The notes below the pieces were generated by a model. It did not search any database. It was given only the letters and a program-made list of their open reading frames with translations, and was not told the origin of the DNA. From NCBI RefSeq assembly GCF_014898095.1, contig NZ_CP062946.1, positions 1,922,001 to 1,986,000 of the forward strand: a stretch of 64,000 nucleotides of DNA, read 5' to 3'. This stretch comes from Thalassotalea sp. LPB0316. Its GTDB lineage: Bacteria > Pseudomonadota > Gammaproteobacteria > Enterobacterales > Alteromonadaceae. Numbering within the stretch: position 1 is the first letter of the stretch; every line of letters begins with the position of its first letter. Shown in pieces: positions 8,846-18,699 of the stretch. The translations under genes and the position numbers were made by a program.

Positions 8846-10026
8846 CGAAGCAAGTTTTGTACGTCGCTACATTATTTCGCAAGAAAAACTGTTCTGCATC
8901 TATTAGGAACGTCGCATTGGTAAATGCATTACTGAATAGTGGGGTTGCGGTAACGGTTGTCACAGTAAAATACCCACGAGAAGTATTGGATGACTATTTA
9001 GTTGAGCAAGTTGATAAAAGAGTGACCTTAATCGAGCTTGATGCGGGCGCTCTTTCAAATTATATCCCCACTAACAGAGCTGTAATTACTACAAATAATA
9101 GTTTTAGTGCTCGCGTTAAATCGTTGTTAAAACAAATCTATTATTTCCCAAGTATAGATAAAGGAATATTAAAGCACCTAAATCAGGTTTCACTTGCGCA
9201 AATAGACTTGGTTATAAGCTCATCTGACTCAAAAACCTCACATGTTTTCGCTGCACGATTAATAAAAAGCTCTACTGTTGTATGGGCACAAATATGGGGT
9301 GATCCATGGGAGCATGACATAGCAATCAAGTCTAATTTTAATAAGTGGAGAATTAGGCTTTTAGAAAAAAAGCTACTTACGAAAGCTAACTATATTTTTT
9401 ATGTTTCGTTGCCTACGTTAAAACAAATGCAAAAAAAGTATCGTGAGTTTGCTTCAAAAATGACTTTTCTACCACGAAGCTACTTTAAAGAAATTAACTC
9501 AGAGATTACCTATAAATGTGGCAATTTAAAACTACTTTATACGGGAGGTTTGAATGGTCGAAATATTATGCCAATTATTCAGTCGATAGTTAGACATAAC
9601 ACAAAGCATGACATAAAAATTGAGTTGACCATACTTGGTAAAGTCACTGATGAACAGCTACGCGAGTTTAAATTGCATCAATGTGTTCGTTATGGTGGTA
9701 GCGCCAGCTTGCAAACAACCCTAAAGGCTTATGAAGCAACGGATAGTTTGCTGTTTATCTCTAATTCATCAGGAGCAAATCAAATACCAGGGAAGCTATT
9801 TGACTATTTTGGTACCAATAAACCAATACTTGCACTTCTAGAAAATGATGCTGATGAGGTTGGTTGTTATATTAAATCGACTAAACGCTGTTTGGTGTTT
9901 AAAAATGATACGACTAGCATTGATTTAGTACAATTTATTGAGAGGTCTCGACTAAAACATGATATATTGACGCAATTCTCTCCAGAAACAGTTGCGCAAA
10001 AACTAATAGATATCGTTGATTTTTAA
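8842..10026 (+). CDS. Glycosyltransferase, GT4-like
   Basis: A 394-residue GT-B protein. The first half shows 'VLYVATLFRKKNCSASIRNVALVNALLNSG' and a conserved 'WAQIWGDPWEHD' acceptor-side loop. The second half carries 'LKLLYTGGLNGRNIMPIIQSI', 'LTILGKV' and 'QIPGKLFDYFGTNKPILAL', the last being the donor site with an aspartate where many GT4 enzymes have glutamate. The start overlaps the preceding stop by 4 bp and the stop abuts the next frame. It belongs with the glycan assembly genes; specificity is unknown. Confidence 0.82.
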   Translation: MTKQVLYVATLFRKKNCSASIRNVALVNALLNSGVAVTVVTVKYPREVLDDYLVEQVDKRVTLIELDAGALSNYIPTNRAVITTNNSFSARVKSLLKQIYYFPSIDKGILKHLNQVSLAQIDLVISSSDSKTSHVFAARLIKSSTVVWAQIWGDPWEHDIAIKSNFNKWRIRLLEKKLLTKANYIFYVSLPTLKQMQKKYREFASKMTFLPRSYFKEINSEITYKCGNLKLLYTGGLNGRNIMPIIQSIVRHNTKHDIKIELTILGKVTDEQLREFKLHQCVRYGGSASLQTTLKAYEATDSLLFISNSSGANQIPGKLFDYFGTNKPILALLENDADEVGCYIKSTKRCLVFKNDTTSIDLVQFIERSRLKHDILTQFSPETVAQKLIDIVDF

Positions 10027-10056
10027 TTGTCAGCGTTCAGCAGTTTACATTTTTAC

Positions 10057-11280
10057 ATGCATATCCTTTTTTTTACTGATAATTTCCCTCCAGAAAGTAA
10101 CGCTCCAGCATCCAGAACTTTTGAGCATGCAAGAGAGTGGGTGAACTCAGGACATAAAGTTACCGTTATTACCGGTGTTCCTAACTTTCCTGAGGGCAAA
10201 GTCTATGAAAATTACCAAAACAAATGGTATCAAAAGGAGTATATTGAAGGGATAGAAGTACGCAGAGTAAAAACCTATATAGCTGCTAATGCCGGCTTTT
10301 TTCGTCGTATCTTAGATTTTACTTCATTCATGGTAACAAGCTTTATTGCTGGTTTCTTTGTTAAGAAAGTCGATGTGGTCGTGGGAACTTCGCCACAATT
10401 TTTTACCACTGTTAGTGCTTGGGGTTTGTCGGCGTTAACAAAAAAGCCGTTTGTCTTTGAATTAAGAGATATTTGGCCAGCTTCAATTAAAGCAGTTGGC
10501 GCGGTGAATCGTTCATGGGTTGTTAACTGGCTCGAAAAATTAGAATTATTTTTATACCGTAAAGCCGACTTAATTATTGCGGTAACAAATAGCTTCAAGG
10601 AAAATTTAATTAACCGTGGTATCGATGGTGAAAAAATAGAGGTTGTATTAAACGGCGTTGATGACAGTAAGTTCAAGCCAGTTAGTGAAAAAAATAGTTA
10701 CTTTATTGATAAACTCAGCTTAGACGATAAGTTTGTCGTGGGGTATTTGGGCACTCACGGTATGGCTCACGGATTGCCGAGTGTAATAGATGCAGCTGAA
10801 TTGTTAAAAGGCTATAAAAACATTCACTTTTTGTTTGTTGGTAGTGGTGTGGTAAAGCAACAGTTAATTGCCTTAGCAAAGGAAAAGGAACTAGAAAATA
10901 TTACGTTTATTCCTAGGCAACGCAAAGAGATGATGCCACAGTTTTGGGGGTTATGTGATGTCTCTTTGATTAGTTTAAAAAAGGATGACTTGTTTACTAC
11001 GGTAATACCTTCGAAAGTGTTTGAGTCGATGGGGATGGGGTTGCCTATGATAACCTCTGCACCTCCTGGGGAAGTTACTACATTAGTTAAGACCTCAGGA
11101 TCGGGTATAGTTATTTCACCAGAAAATAGCGAGGAATTAGCGGCGGCTATCTCTAAACTGCACTCAAACAAATCGCTTACAACGAGCTACGCAAAAAGCA
11201 GTTATTTAGCATCTAAACTTTATTGCAGAAGAGCATTGGCGAAGGATATGCTTGAAGCTATGGTTAGGCTCATAAAATAA
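10057..11280 (+). CDS. WbuB-like glycosyltransferase family 4
   Basis: The ATG at 10057 is preferred over an in-frame TTG at 10027 because it gives the family N-terminus 'MHILFFTDNFPPESNAPASRTFEHAREW'-type sequence. The protein has 407 residues. Other landmarks are 'VITGVPNFPEGKVYENYQNKW', 'ELRDIWPASIKAVGA' and 'VVLNGVDDSKF', then 'VGYLGTHGMAHGL' and 'IPSKVFESMGMGLPMI' in the donor domain. Relatives (WbuB) are proposed to transfer N-acetyl-L-fucosamine in O-antigen synthesis; that exact donor is not demonstrated here. It is the last glycosyltransferase before the sugar-nucleotide genes, 99 bp upstream of galU. Confidence 0.85.
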   Translation: MHILFFTDNFPPESNAPASRTFEHAREWVNSGHKVTVITGVPNFPEGKVYENYQNKWYQKEYIEGIEVRRVKTYIAANAGFFRRILDFTSFMVTSFIAGFFVKKVDVVVGTSPQFFTTVSAWGLSALTKKPFVFELRDIWPASIKAVGAVNRSWVVNWLEKLELFLYRKADLIIAVTNSFKENLINRGIDGEKIEVVLNGVDDSKFKPVSEKNSYFIDKLSLDDKFVVGYLGTHGMAHGLPSVIDAAELLKGYKNIHFLFVGSGVVKQQLIALAKEKELENITFIPRQRKEMMPQFWGLCDVSLISLKKDDLFTTVIPSKVFESMGMGLPMITSAPPGEVTTLVKTSGSGIVISPENSEELAAAISKLHSNKSLTTSYAKSSYLASKLYCRRALAKDMLEAMVRLIK

Positions 11281-11379
11281 ATAAGGCGATTAATAAACTA
11301 ATTCTTTTCACCTATAAAACCCATGACATCTGAATAAACAACCAATACAATGAGGTAAAAAAGTTGTTAAAGGATGAAT

Positions 11380-12279
11380 ATGGTTAGTCAAATTAAAAAA
11401 GCAGTAATTCCCGTAGCTGGGCTAGGAACACGAATGTTACCAGCGACAAAAGCCATTCCCAAAGAAATGCTTCCGATCGTTGATAAGCCACTTATTCAAT
11501 ATATTGTCAATGAGTGTATTGATGCCGGTATTACTGAGATCGTTTTAGTAACCCACTCCTCAAAAAATGCGATTGAAAATCATTTTGATAAATCCTTTGA
11601 GTTAGAAACTACGCTTGAGAAGCGTGTTAAGCGTCAATTGTTGGAAGAGATCCAAGCGATAACCCCCAAAGATGTAACGATATTACATGTGCGTCAAGGG
11701 GAAGCTAAAGGCCTTGGCCATGCGGTATTAAAAGCCCGTCCAATTATTGGTAATGAGCCATTTGCAGTAGTTTTACCTGATGTAGTGTTAGATGATGCTT
11801 CTTCTGATCTTAAGTCTGAAAACTTGGCGGCAATGCTTGATCGTTACAGCGAAGTTGGTGGTTACAGTCAGATTATGGTTGAGCCAGTTCCGATGGAACA
11901 AGTAAGTAGCTATGGAGTTGTCGACTGTGGCGGTGAAGAGTTAGTTCCAGGTCAATCAACACCGATGACGGCTATTGTTGAAAAACCAGCTATTGAAGAT
12001 GCTCCATCAAATTTGGCCGTTGTAGGGCGTTATGTTTTAACGGAAAAAATTTGGGATTTACTTGAGTTTACGCCACCGGGCGCAGGTGGTGAAATACAGT
12101 TAACTGATGCTATTGCCAGCTTAATGAAGTTGGAAATGGTTGAAGCTTTTCATATGAGTGGTAAATCACATGACTGTGGCTCAAAACTCGGTTACATGAA
12201 GGCAAATGTAGAGTATGCATTACGTCATCCGCAATTGGGTGAGGAGTTTAGGGAGTATTTGAAAGGGATGGAACTATAA
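11380..12279 (+). CDS. galU: UTP-glucose-1-phosphate uridylyltransferase
   Basis: GalU makes UDP-glucose from UTP and glucose-1-phosphate in the cytoplasm. The 299-residue protein carries '[31 protein letters not shown]' with the nucleotide-binding GxGTR loop, 'GLGHAVL', 'VVLPDV' and 'VEKP', and has normal family length. The AAAGG at 11369-11373 is spaced six bases from ATG 11380, so that start is preferred over ATG 11374, which abuts it. It supplies donor sugar for the upstream glycosyltransferases and substrate for GalE at 25668. Confidence 0.95.
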   Translation: MVSQIKKAVIPVAGLGTRMLPATKAIPKEMLPIVDKPLIQYIVNECIDAGITEIVLVTHSSKNAIENHFDKSFELETTLEKRVKRQLLEEIQAITPKDVTILHVRQGEAKGLGHAVLKARPIIGNEPFAVVLPDVVLDDASSDLKSENLAAMLDRYSEVGGYSQIMVEPVPMEQVSSYGVVDCGGEELVPGQSTPMTAIVEKPAIEDAPSNLAVVGRYVLTEKIWDLLEFTPPGAGGEIQLTDAIASLMKLEMVEAFHMSGKSHDCGSKLGYMKANVEYALRHPQLGEEFREYLKGMEL

Positions 12280-12344
12280 AGCGCTAGAAGGCTGTAATGC
12301 GATAAGGCGGTAATGAAGTTAGGACGACTGTTTTAGGTAAGTTA

Positions 12345-12655
12345 TCGAGATTCCGGCCTAAGCCATCGCCGGAATGACGCCTCATTTATTTACCGCCGGA
12401 ATGACTTAATTTTAGCTGCTCGTTTGGAGCTTTTAATTTTTAGTGAAAAAGTGTTTTAACGCGATAATGCTTTAATGAAGTTGCTATGGCTGTTTTGGGG
12501 TGGTTAATGATGTACAGGCCTAAGCCACCGCCGGAATGACGCCTGGAGCGAGCTCAGGATCTCCCCAGGTTAGAGTGAATAGTAGATAAGAGATTCCGGC
12601 CTAAAACACCACCGGAATGACGTCCAATATATTAATTGCCGGAATGACGATTACT
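12345..12655 (+). repeat. Palindromic repeat block, ATTCCGGC-type, upstream of rfbB
   Basis: The 428-bp gap between galU and rfbB holds copies of a 26-nt palindrome with arms ATTCCGGC and GCCGGAAT around a 10-nt loop. A full copy lies at 12350-12375, one with a lost left arm near 12514-12537, and one with a loop-side change at 12593-12618. Isolated right arms ('GCCGGAATGACG') also occur near 12402 and 12640. No gene is seen here. The same elements recur after rfbB. Confidence 0.8.
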
Positions 12656-12707
12656 ATAACATTAGGTTTGTTGCAAACTTTACTCAATTTGTGTCTATTG
12701 AGGTTAC

Positions 12708-13739
12708 ATGAAAAAAGTTATCTTAGTGACAGGTGGAGCTGGTTTTATTGGTTCAAACGTAGTCCGATTTTTGATAAATGAAACCTCAAACATAGTTATT
12801 AACCTCGATAAACTTACCTATGCAGCTGATTTATCTTGGCTAGCAGAAGTAGAACAAAATGATCGATATCATTTTGTTCATGGTGATATTTGTGATCGTG
12901 AGCTTGTTAACCGTATATTTGTAAAATACCAACCTAATTATGTAATGCACCTTGCTGCTGAAAGCCACGTTGATCGATCTATTTCTAGCAGTGATGAGTT
13001 TATTAAAACCAATATTATCGGTACGCATAACCTACTTGAATGCAGTTTGGCTTATTTTTTAGCGCTTTCAACACAACAAAAATACGACTTTAGATTTCAT
13101 CACGTATCTACTGATGAGGTTTTCGGTGATTTGGACGTTAATAGTAGCGCAAATGAAATGTTTCCTTATCGTCCTAGTTCACCGTATTCTGCTTCAAAAG
13201 CTTCAGCAGATCATTTGGTCAGGTCTTGGTATAGAACTTATGGTTTACCGATAATAGTCACCAATTGTTCAAATAACTTTGGGCCGAATCAATTGCCAGA
13301 TAAGTTGGTTCCTAAAGTAATTACTCGTGCGCTAGAAGGTAGGGAAATTCCAATATATGGTAATGGATTACAAATTCGTGATTGGTTATATGTTGAAGAT
13401 CATGTTCGAGCACTTTATTTGGTGATGTCCAAGGGAAAAGTAGGGCAAACTTATAACATTGGTGGTGATTGTGAAAAGCAAAATATTGAAGTGGTTAAGT
13501 TTATTTGTCATTACCTCGATGAGGTAATAACCTCAAAGCCTGAAAAACTTAAAAGCTTTTATGAGTTGGTGTCATTCGTTGATGATCGACCAGGTCATGA
13601 CATAAGGTACGCAATTGATACGAGTAAAATTAAAAAAGAGCTTGGCTGGACCCCTGTAGAGTCATTTGAAACAGGCATGATAAAAACAATTGATGGGTAT
13701 TTGGATTCCGGTCTAAGCCACCGCCGTAATGACGCCTGA
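12708..13739 (+). CDS. rfbB: dTDP-glucose 4,6-dehydratase
   Basis: RfbB (RmlB) converts dTDP-glucose to dTDP-4-keto-6-deoxyglucose. The 343-residue protein shows the NAD-binding '[16 protein letters not shown]', '[12 protein letters not shown]', the catalytic 'STDEVFGDL' and 'YSASKAS' (Tyr/Lys), and '[14 protein letters not shown]'. The partner genes rmlA, rmlC and rmlD are not in the window. The last eleven or so codons ('[11 protein letters not shown]') come from a copy of the ATTCCGGC palindrome (13705-13730), so the native C-terminus has been replaced by repeat sequence. Core catalysis should survive since the loss is at the extreme end. Confidence 0.92.
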   Translation: MKKVILVTGGAGFIGSNVVRFLINETSNIVINLDKLTYAADLSWLAEVEQNDRYHFVHGDICDRELVNRIFVKYQPNYVMHLAAESHVDRSISSSDEFIKTNIIGTHNLLECSLAYFLALSTQQKYDFRFHHVSTDEVFGDLDVNSSANEMFPYRPSSPYSASKASADHLVRSWYRTYGLPIIVTNCSNNFGPNQLPDKLVPKVITRALEGREIPIYGNGLQIRDWLYVEDHVRALYLVMSKGKVGQTYNIGGDCEKQNIEVVKFICHYLDEVITSKPEKLKSFYELVSFVDDRPGHDIRYAIDTSKIKKELGWTPVESFETGMIKTIDGYLDSGLSHRRNDA

Positions 13740-13960
13740 TTTATTAATCGCTTGAACGCATCACTTTTCGTCATCCTTAGGAGTAGAGCGAGCCTGGGTT
13801 CTCACTGGGATACAGTCATAGTCGATAAGAGACTCCGGCCTAAAACACCGCCGGAGTGACGTCTAGTTGATTCATCGCCGGAATGATGTCTCATATATTA
13901 ATTGCCAGAATGATGCCTGATTTATTAATCGCTGAAATGACGTGCTATTTTTAATACCCC
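13705..13960 (+). repeat. Palindromic repeat block, ATTCCGGC-type, 3' side of rfbB
   Basis: This block begins inside the 3' end of rfbB and fills most of the 360-bp gap before manC. Copies lie at 13705-13730 (arms slightly mismatched) and 13832-13857, where both arms have changed together (ACTCCGGC with GCCGGAGT). Degenerate right arms follow near 13880, 13905 and 13930. The flank 'AGATAAGAGA' before the palindrome is shared with the copy at 12593, so the blocks on both sides of rfbB are direct repeats. Beyond 13960 only an AT-rich leader to manC is seen. Confidence 0.75.
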
Positions 13961-14099
13961 CATGAAGGTTTTGCTATTAGCTAGCAGTTGTACTTAATAA
14001 TATTTAGCTACATAATGTCAGGCATTTAGTTTTATTGGTTCGTGAAAGTAATCAGACGCTCACTTAGCAATAAAATCTTCCTAATTTAAAGGTTTATGT

Positions 14100-15509
14100 A
14101 TGTTAATTCCTGTGATCATGGCTGGTGGCTCAGGCACTCGTCTTTGGCCGCTTTCTCGTTCTTTATATCCTAAACAATTTTTAGCGCTAAACAGTAAACA
14201 AACCATGCTTCAAGAAACGCTAGCACGTTTAGCTGGGCTCGATACCTGTGAGCCTATTACGATATGTAATGAAGAGCATCGTTTTATTGTTGCCGAGCAG
14301 TTACGTGAACTTGATAATATTGGCTCTATTATTCTTGAGCCTGCTGGCAGAAATACTGCGCCTGCTATCGCGCTGGCGGCTGAGGTGGCATCACTGAACG
14401 CTGGCGGTGATCCGTTGATACTTGTACTTGCCGCTGATCATGTTATTCAAGATGAAGCTGCATTTGTTGAAGCTATTAACCGCGCAACGCCCCTTGCCGA
14501 GCAAGGTAAGTTGGTAACCTTCGGTATTGTGCCACAATCTGCCCACACTGGTTATGGCTATATCAAAAGAGGCGTTGAAAGAGGGGATGGTTTTGATGTG
14601 GCGAGTTTTGTTGAAAAGCCAGATGGAGAAACTGCTGCAACGTATATTGAAAGTGGTGAATATTATTGGAACAGTGGCATGTTTTTATTTAAAGCATCTC
14701 GCTATTTAGAAGAGCTTACGAAGCATCGTCCTGATATAGCGAGTGTTTGTAGTAGTGCGCTAGAAAATAGTTCACGCGATCTCAATTTTATCCGATTAAA
14801 TGAAGAGGTATTTTTAACCTGTCCTGAAGACTCTATTGATTATGCGGTGATGGAAAAAACAACTGATGCGGTAGTTGTGCCGTTAGATGCTGGTTGGAAT
14901 GATATTGGTTCTTGGTCGGCACTTTGGGAAATAGATCAAAAGGACGAGCAAGGTAATGCATTGCGCGGTGATGTAATAGCCTTAGATAGTAAAGGTTGTT
15001 TACTCCATGGCGGTGAACGCTTGATTGCAACGATTGGCCTTGAAGATATCGTTGTTGTTGATACTAAAGATGCTGTGCTTGTTGCTCATAAAGATAAAGT
15101 ACAGGATGTTAAAAAAGTCGTAGGGCAACTTAAATCTCAAGGGCGCAGTGAACTGCAACTGCATCGTGAGGTTTATCGTCCGTGGGGTAAATATGACTCC
15201 ATCGATAGTGGTGAGCGTTATCAAGTAAAACGCATTACAGTGAAACCTGGCGCAAAACTTAGTGTTCAAATGCATCATCACAGAGCTGAACACTGGATAG
15301 TGGTTTCAGGTACCGCGAAAGTAACCAATGGCGATAAGACGTTCTTAGTAACAGAAAATGAATCGACCTACATTCCTGTGGGTATTGTTCACGCACTTGA
15401 AAATCCAGGTAAGGTGCCACTTGAGTTAATTGAAGTGCAATCGGGCTCTTATTTAGGTGAAGACGATATTGTGCGTTTTGAAGATCGTTACGGTAGAGCA
15501 GGAGAATAA
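14100..15509 (+). CDS. manC: Mannose-1-phosphate guanylyltransferase / mannose-6-phosphate isomerase
   Basis: A bifunctional type II enzyme of 469 residues that makes GDP-mannose and interconverts fructose-6-P and mannose-6-P. The N-terminal pyrophosphorylase part has '[22 protein letters not shown]', 'LAADHVI', 'FVEKP' and 'YYWNSGMF'. The C-terminal cupin (about 350-460) has '[41 protein letters not shown]', carrying the metal-ligand histidines. An AAAGG site precedes the ATG. It lies 3 bp upstream of manB and forms a two-gene GDP-mannose unit. Confidence 0.94.
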   Translation: MLIPVIMAGGSGTRLWPLSRSLYPKQFLALNSKQTMLQETLARLAGLDTCEPITICNEEHRFIVAEQLRELDNIGSIILEPAGRNTAPAIALAAEVASLNAGGDPLILVLAADHVIQDEAAFVEAINRATPLAEQGKLVTFGIVPQSAHTGYGYIKRGVERGDGFDVASFVEKPDGETAATYIESGEYYWNSGMFLFKASRYLEELTKHRPDIASVCSSALENSSRDLNFIRLNEEVFLTCPEDSIDYAVMEKTTDAVVVPLDAGWNDIGSWSALWEIDQKDEQGNALRGDVIALDSKGCLLHGGERLIATIGLEDIVVVDTKDAVLVAHKDKVQDVKKVVGQLKSQGRSELQLHREVYRPWGKYDSIDSGERYQVKRITVKPGAKLSVQMHHHRAEHWIVVSGTAKVTNGDKTFLVTENESTYIPVGIVHALENPGKVPLELIEVQSGSYLGEDDIVRFEDRYGRAGE

Positions 15510-15512
15510 GCA

Positions 15513-16931
15513 ATGCTCGTCAGCAATAAGGTAATTAACGCTAGTGGTGTCGCTTTTGGTACGAGTGGTGCTCGAGGGTTAGTGACTCAGTTTACTAACG
15601 ATGTTTGTGCTGCTTTTACTCATGCTTTTATCGATGTCATGTTAACGCGCTTTTCTTTTGAGCGCGTAGCACTTGGTATTGATAATCGCCCAAGTAGCCT
15701 CGCCATGGCGAAGGCTTGTGCTACAGCGTTACAACAAAAAGGCATTGAACCCGTTTATTGTGGTGTACTACCTACGCCAGGGCTTGCCTATATGGCAATG
15801 CAACAAGCTATTCCATGTATCATGGTAACCGGCAGCCATATTCCTTTTGATCGCAATGGCTTAAAATTTTATCGCCCTGATGGTGAAATTAGTAAAGGCG
15901 ATGAACAAGCGATATTAAATGCTCAAATAACTTTCGATAGCATCGAAGAGCTTGTTGAGTTAACAACGGATAGCTGTGCAGCGAACATGTATGTTCAGCG
16001 TTATACGTCAATGTTTGAAAATAATCTCTTGCAAGGTAAACGCATTGGTATTTATGAGCATTCAAGCGCTGGCCGAGAGCTTTATGCCGATCTTTTTTCT
16101 GCGTTAGGTGCAGAGGTTGTCTCGCTCGAGCGAAGCGATGAGTTTGTGCCGATTGATACCGAAGCTGTTGCAGAGGAAGATTTTGTAAAAGCAAGAAAGT
16201 GGGCTGGCGAATATAAACTCGATGCAATATTTTCAACAGACGGCGATGGTGACAGGCCGTTAATTTCAGACGAACATGGCGAATGGCTGCGTGGTGATGT
16301 TCTCGGCTTGTTATGCGCACAAGCACTAGGTATTGAAGCACTTGCTATACCGGTTAATTGTAATACTGTGATTGAAGCAAGTGGTAAGTTTACTCATGTT
16401 ACGCGCACTCGAATTGGCTCACCATACGTTATTGCTGAATTTGATAAATTAACTGCCAAATACATTGCTGTTGCTGGCTTTGAGGCTAATGGCGGCTTTT
16501 TACTGGGTAGTGATGTTACTGTTAACGGCAAGGTGTTAAAGGCATTACCTACACGTGATGCGGTATTGCCCGCTATTATGTTACTTGCTTTAGCTGGTGA
16601 TAAGTCAATATCAGCGGTAGTTGAAACCTTGCCTAAGCGCTTTACCAGTAGTGATCGTATTAAAAACTTTGCTACTGAGAAGAGTAAAAAAATCTTGGCA
16701 AGCGGTACTAATGAACCAGAAGTATTGCTTGCAAAATTAGGGTTTAACACTGAGCTACAAAGTGTTGATGTAACAGATGGACTACGAATGACTTTTATGG
16801 ATGGGCGTATCATTCATTTGCGACCGTCGGGTAATGCGCCTGAGTTGCGTTGTTACGCTGAAGCTGATGAACTTTTGACAGCTCAACGATTGGTGAAACA
16901 ATCGTTGGATAATGTTCAAAAGCTTGGTTAA
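15513..16931 (+). CDS. manB: Phosphomannomutase (alpha-D-phosphohexomutase family)
   Basis: Converts mannose-6-P to mannose-1-P, the substrate of ManC. The 472-residue protein shows '[10 protein letters not shown]' at the start, the phosphoserine loop '[17 protein letters not shown]' (near residue 105), the metal loop '[11 protein letters not shown]' (near 248), a sugar-binding '[12 protein letters not shown]' and a C-terminal '[12 protein letters not shown]' phosphate loop. TGSHIP replaces the more usual TASHNP, seen in one subgroup of the family. It follows manC directly. A glucose-1-P activity cannot be ruled out. Confidence 0.88.
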   Translation: MLVSNKVINASGVAFGTSGARGLVTQFTNDVCAAFTHAFIDVMLTRFSFERVALGIDNRPSSLAMAKACATALQQKGIEPVYCGVLPTPGLAYMAMQQAIPCIMVTGSHIPFDRNGLKFYRPDGEISKGDEQAILNAQITFDSIEELVELTTDSCAANMYVQRYTSMFENNLLQGKRIGIYEHSSAGRELYADLFSALGAEVVSLERSDEFVPIDTEAVAEEDFVKARKWAGEYKLDAIFSTDGDGDRPLISDEHGEWLRGDVLGLLCAQALGIEALAIPVNCNTVIEASGKFTHVTRTRIGSPYVIAEFDKLTAKYIAVAGFEANGGFLLGSDVTVNGKVLKALPTRDAVLPAIMLLALAGDKSISAVVETLPKRFTSSDRIKNFATEKSKKILASGTNEPEVLLAKLGFNTELQSVDVTDGLRMTFMDGRIIHLRPSGNAPELRCYAEADELLTAQRLVKQSLDNVQKLG

Positions 16932-16984
16932 GGCTTATACGCTTTAAGGCGTGTAAGCTCGATTGCTCGAAGGGTTTAGGAAAG

Positions 16985-18320
16985 AGCTGTTAGCTGGCAT
17001 ACTCATCTATACTTTCATTCCCGAGTAGTCAGGAATCTCTCTATAACCCTGTCATTCCCGAGCAGTCGGGAATCTGAAGTCTAAACACTGCTGTACATTT
17101 ATGAGATTACCGCATTCGCGGCAATGACGTTAAGTGTTGGAGATTACCGCATTCGCGGCAACGACGTTACGGGTTCGAGATTACCGTCTCGATAATTGCT
17201 CCTGCATTATTCTACTTACCTATATCCATGTAGGAATACGCGGTAATGACGAGCAGCCTAATACGGGAATCTCTCTATAACCCGGTCATTCCCGAGCAGT
17301 CGGGAATCTCAAGTCTAAACACTGGTGTGTATTCATGAGATTACCGCCTACGCGGTAATGAGGTTAAGTACTGGAGATTAGCGCTTTCGCGGCAACGACG
17401 TTAAGTGTTGGAGATTACCGCTTTCGCGGTAATGACGAGTAGCCTAATACGGGAATCTCTCTATAACCCAGTCATTCCCGAGCAGTCGGGAATCTCAAGT
17501 TTAAACACTGCTGTACATTCATGAGATTACCGCCTACGCGGCAATGACGTTAAGTGCTGGAGATTACCGCTTTCGCGGCAATGACGAGTAGCCTAATACG
17601 GGAATCTCTCTATAACCCCGTCATTCCCGAGCAGTCGGGAATCTCAAGTCTAAACACTGCTGTGTATTCATGAGATTACCGCATTCGCGGCAATGACGTT
17701 AAGTGTTGGAGATTACCGCTTTCGCAGTAATGATGAGTAGCCTAATACGGAAATCTTTCTATAACTCGGTCATTCCCGAACAGTCGGGAATCTCAAGTTT
17801 AAACACTGCTGTATATTTATGAGATTACCGCCTACGCGGCAATGACGTTAAGTGCTGGAGATTAGCGCTTTCGCGGCAACGACGAGTATCCTAATACGGG
17901 AATCTCTTTATAACCCCGTCATTCCCGAGCAGTCGGGAATCTCAAGTTTAAACACTGCTGTATATTCATGAGATTACCGCTTTCGCGGCAATGACGTTAA
18001 GTGTTGGAGATTACCGCTTTCACGGCAACGACGTTAAGGGTTGGAGATTACCGCTTTCACGGCAACGACGTTAAGGGTTGGAGATTACCGTCTCGATAAT
18101 TGCTCCTGCATTATTCTACTTACCTATATCCATGTAGGAATACGCGGTAATGACGAGCAGCCTAATACGGGAATCTCTCTATAACCCGGTCATTCCCGAG
18201 CAGTCGGGAATCTCAAGCCTAAACACTGCTGTACATTCATGAGATTACCGCTTTCGCGGCAATGACGTTAAATGTTGATGATTACCGCCTTTGCGGCAAT
18301 GATGCTAAGTATTGGATATC
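16985..18320 (+). repeat. Long array of palindromic repeats (dRS3-like ATTCCC-N8-GGGAAT and TTACCG types)
   Basis: About 1.33 kb without a gene. It is built from 20-nt palindromes of the form ATTCCCGAGCAGTCGGGAAT alternating with 'GATTACCGC-TTTCGC-GGCAATGACG' hairpins. The ATTCCC palindrome starts near 17052, 17286, 17472, 17621, 17770, 17919 and 18190 (spacings 234, 186, 149, 149, 149 and 271). The basic unit is therefore 149 bp, expanded in places by extra 37-bp TTACCG subunits and by a longer segment present twice (17177-17313 and 18081-18217, identical by eye). No open frame of note is present. Confidence 0.9.
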
Positions 18321-18332
18321 TAAAAGTGGGGG

Positions 18333-18470
18333 GGGATAAAACAGAGGTGACCTTCCTTGCTCACTAACACTCCCTGTTTTAACCACAGCTCCCTGCCATA
18401 GTACGTTTTCCGTAACGTATCCCTAAGTTCACTTCCTGCGAACTGCTGTTGTCAGCAACCATAAAACTAG
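18333..18470 (-). ncRNA. Candidate CsrA-binding small RNA (CsrB/RsmY-like), copy 1
   Basis: Read on the minus strand, this stretch carries six GGA motifs in about 110 nt, most in hairpin loops: AGTTC-GCAGGAAGT-GAACT, TACGTT-ACGGAA-AACGTA, CAG-GGAG-CTG, AACA-GGGAG-TGTT and GTGA-GCAAGGAAGG-TCAC, plus an AGGGA in a linker. A 3' arm CTCTGTTTT can pair with AAAACAGGG to close a terminator-like stem. This is the architecture of CsrB/RsmY RNAs that titrate CsrA. It shares GGCAGGGAGCT with the copy at 25.4 kb. Its promoter is unclear. Ends are approximate. Confidence 0.45.
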
Positions 18471-18699
18471 TAGACGTTTTTTAATTGTGCAAATTATTTT
18501 TTGTTTTTAATTTATTGACCGAAACAATTTTAGACAAAGTGGCGTTATAACGTAGAGATTTCTTGGTTGTGATTTGGAGTTAATGAAACAAGGTTTTCTT
18601 ATTTTAAAATGTTATAACTAGGTTTTTTCTTATATGGAATTATCTTAATGGATGTGGCAAAATCGAGCTTAATTGTTAAACCTATGATGAAAATTAAGC
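18471..18699. other. AT-rich leader between candidate sRNA and cysD
   Basis: This 229-bp stretch should hold the cysD promoter and, on the other strand, the promoter of the candidate sRNA. I see no strong hexamer pair or CysB site that I can defend, and no convincing gene. A 26-codon frame from ATG 18648 overlaps the cysD start but has no supporting feature. Confidence 0.4.

Noticed and set aside
16985..18320. Possible CRISPR array from regularly spaced repeats
   Set aside because: The spacers between palindromes are themselves repeated, and no cas genes are near.
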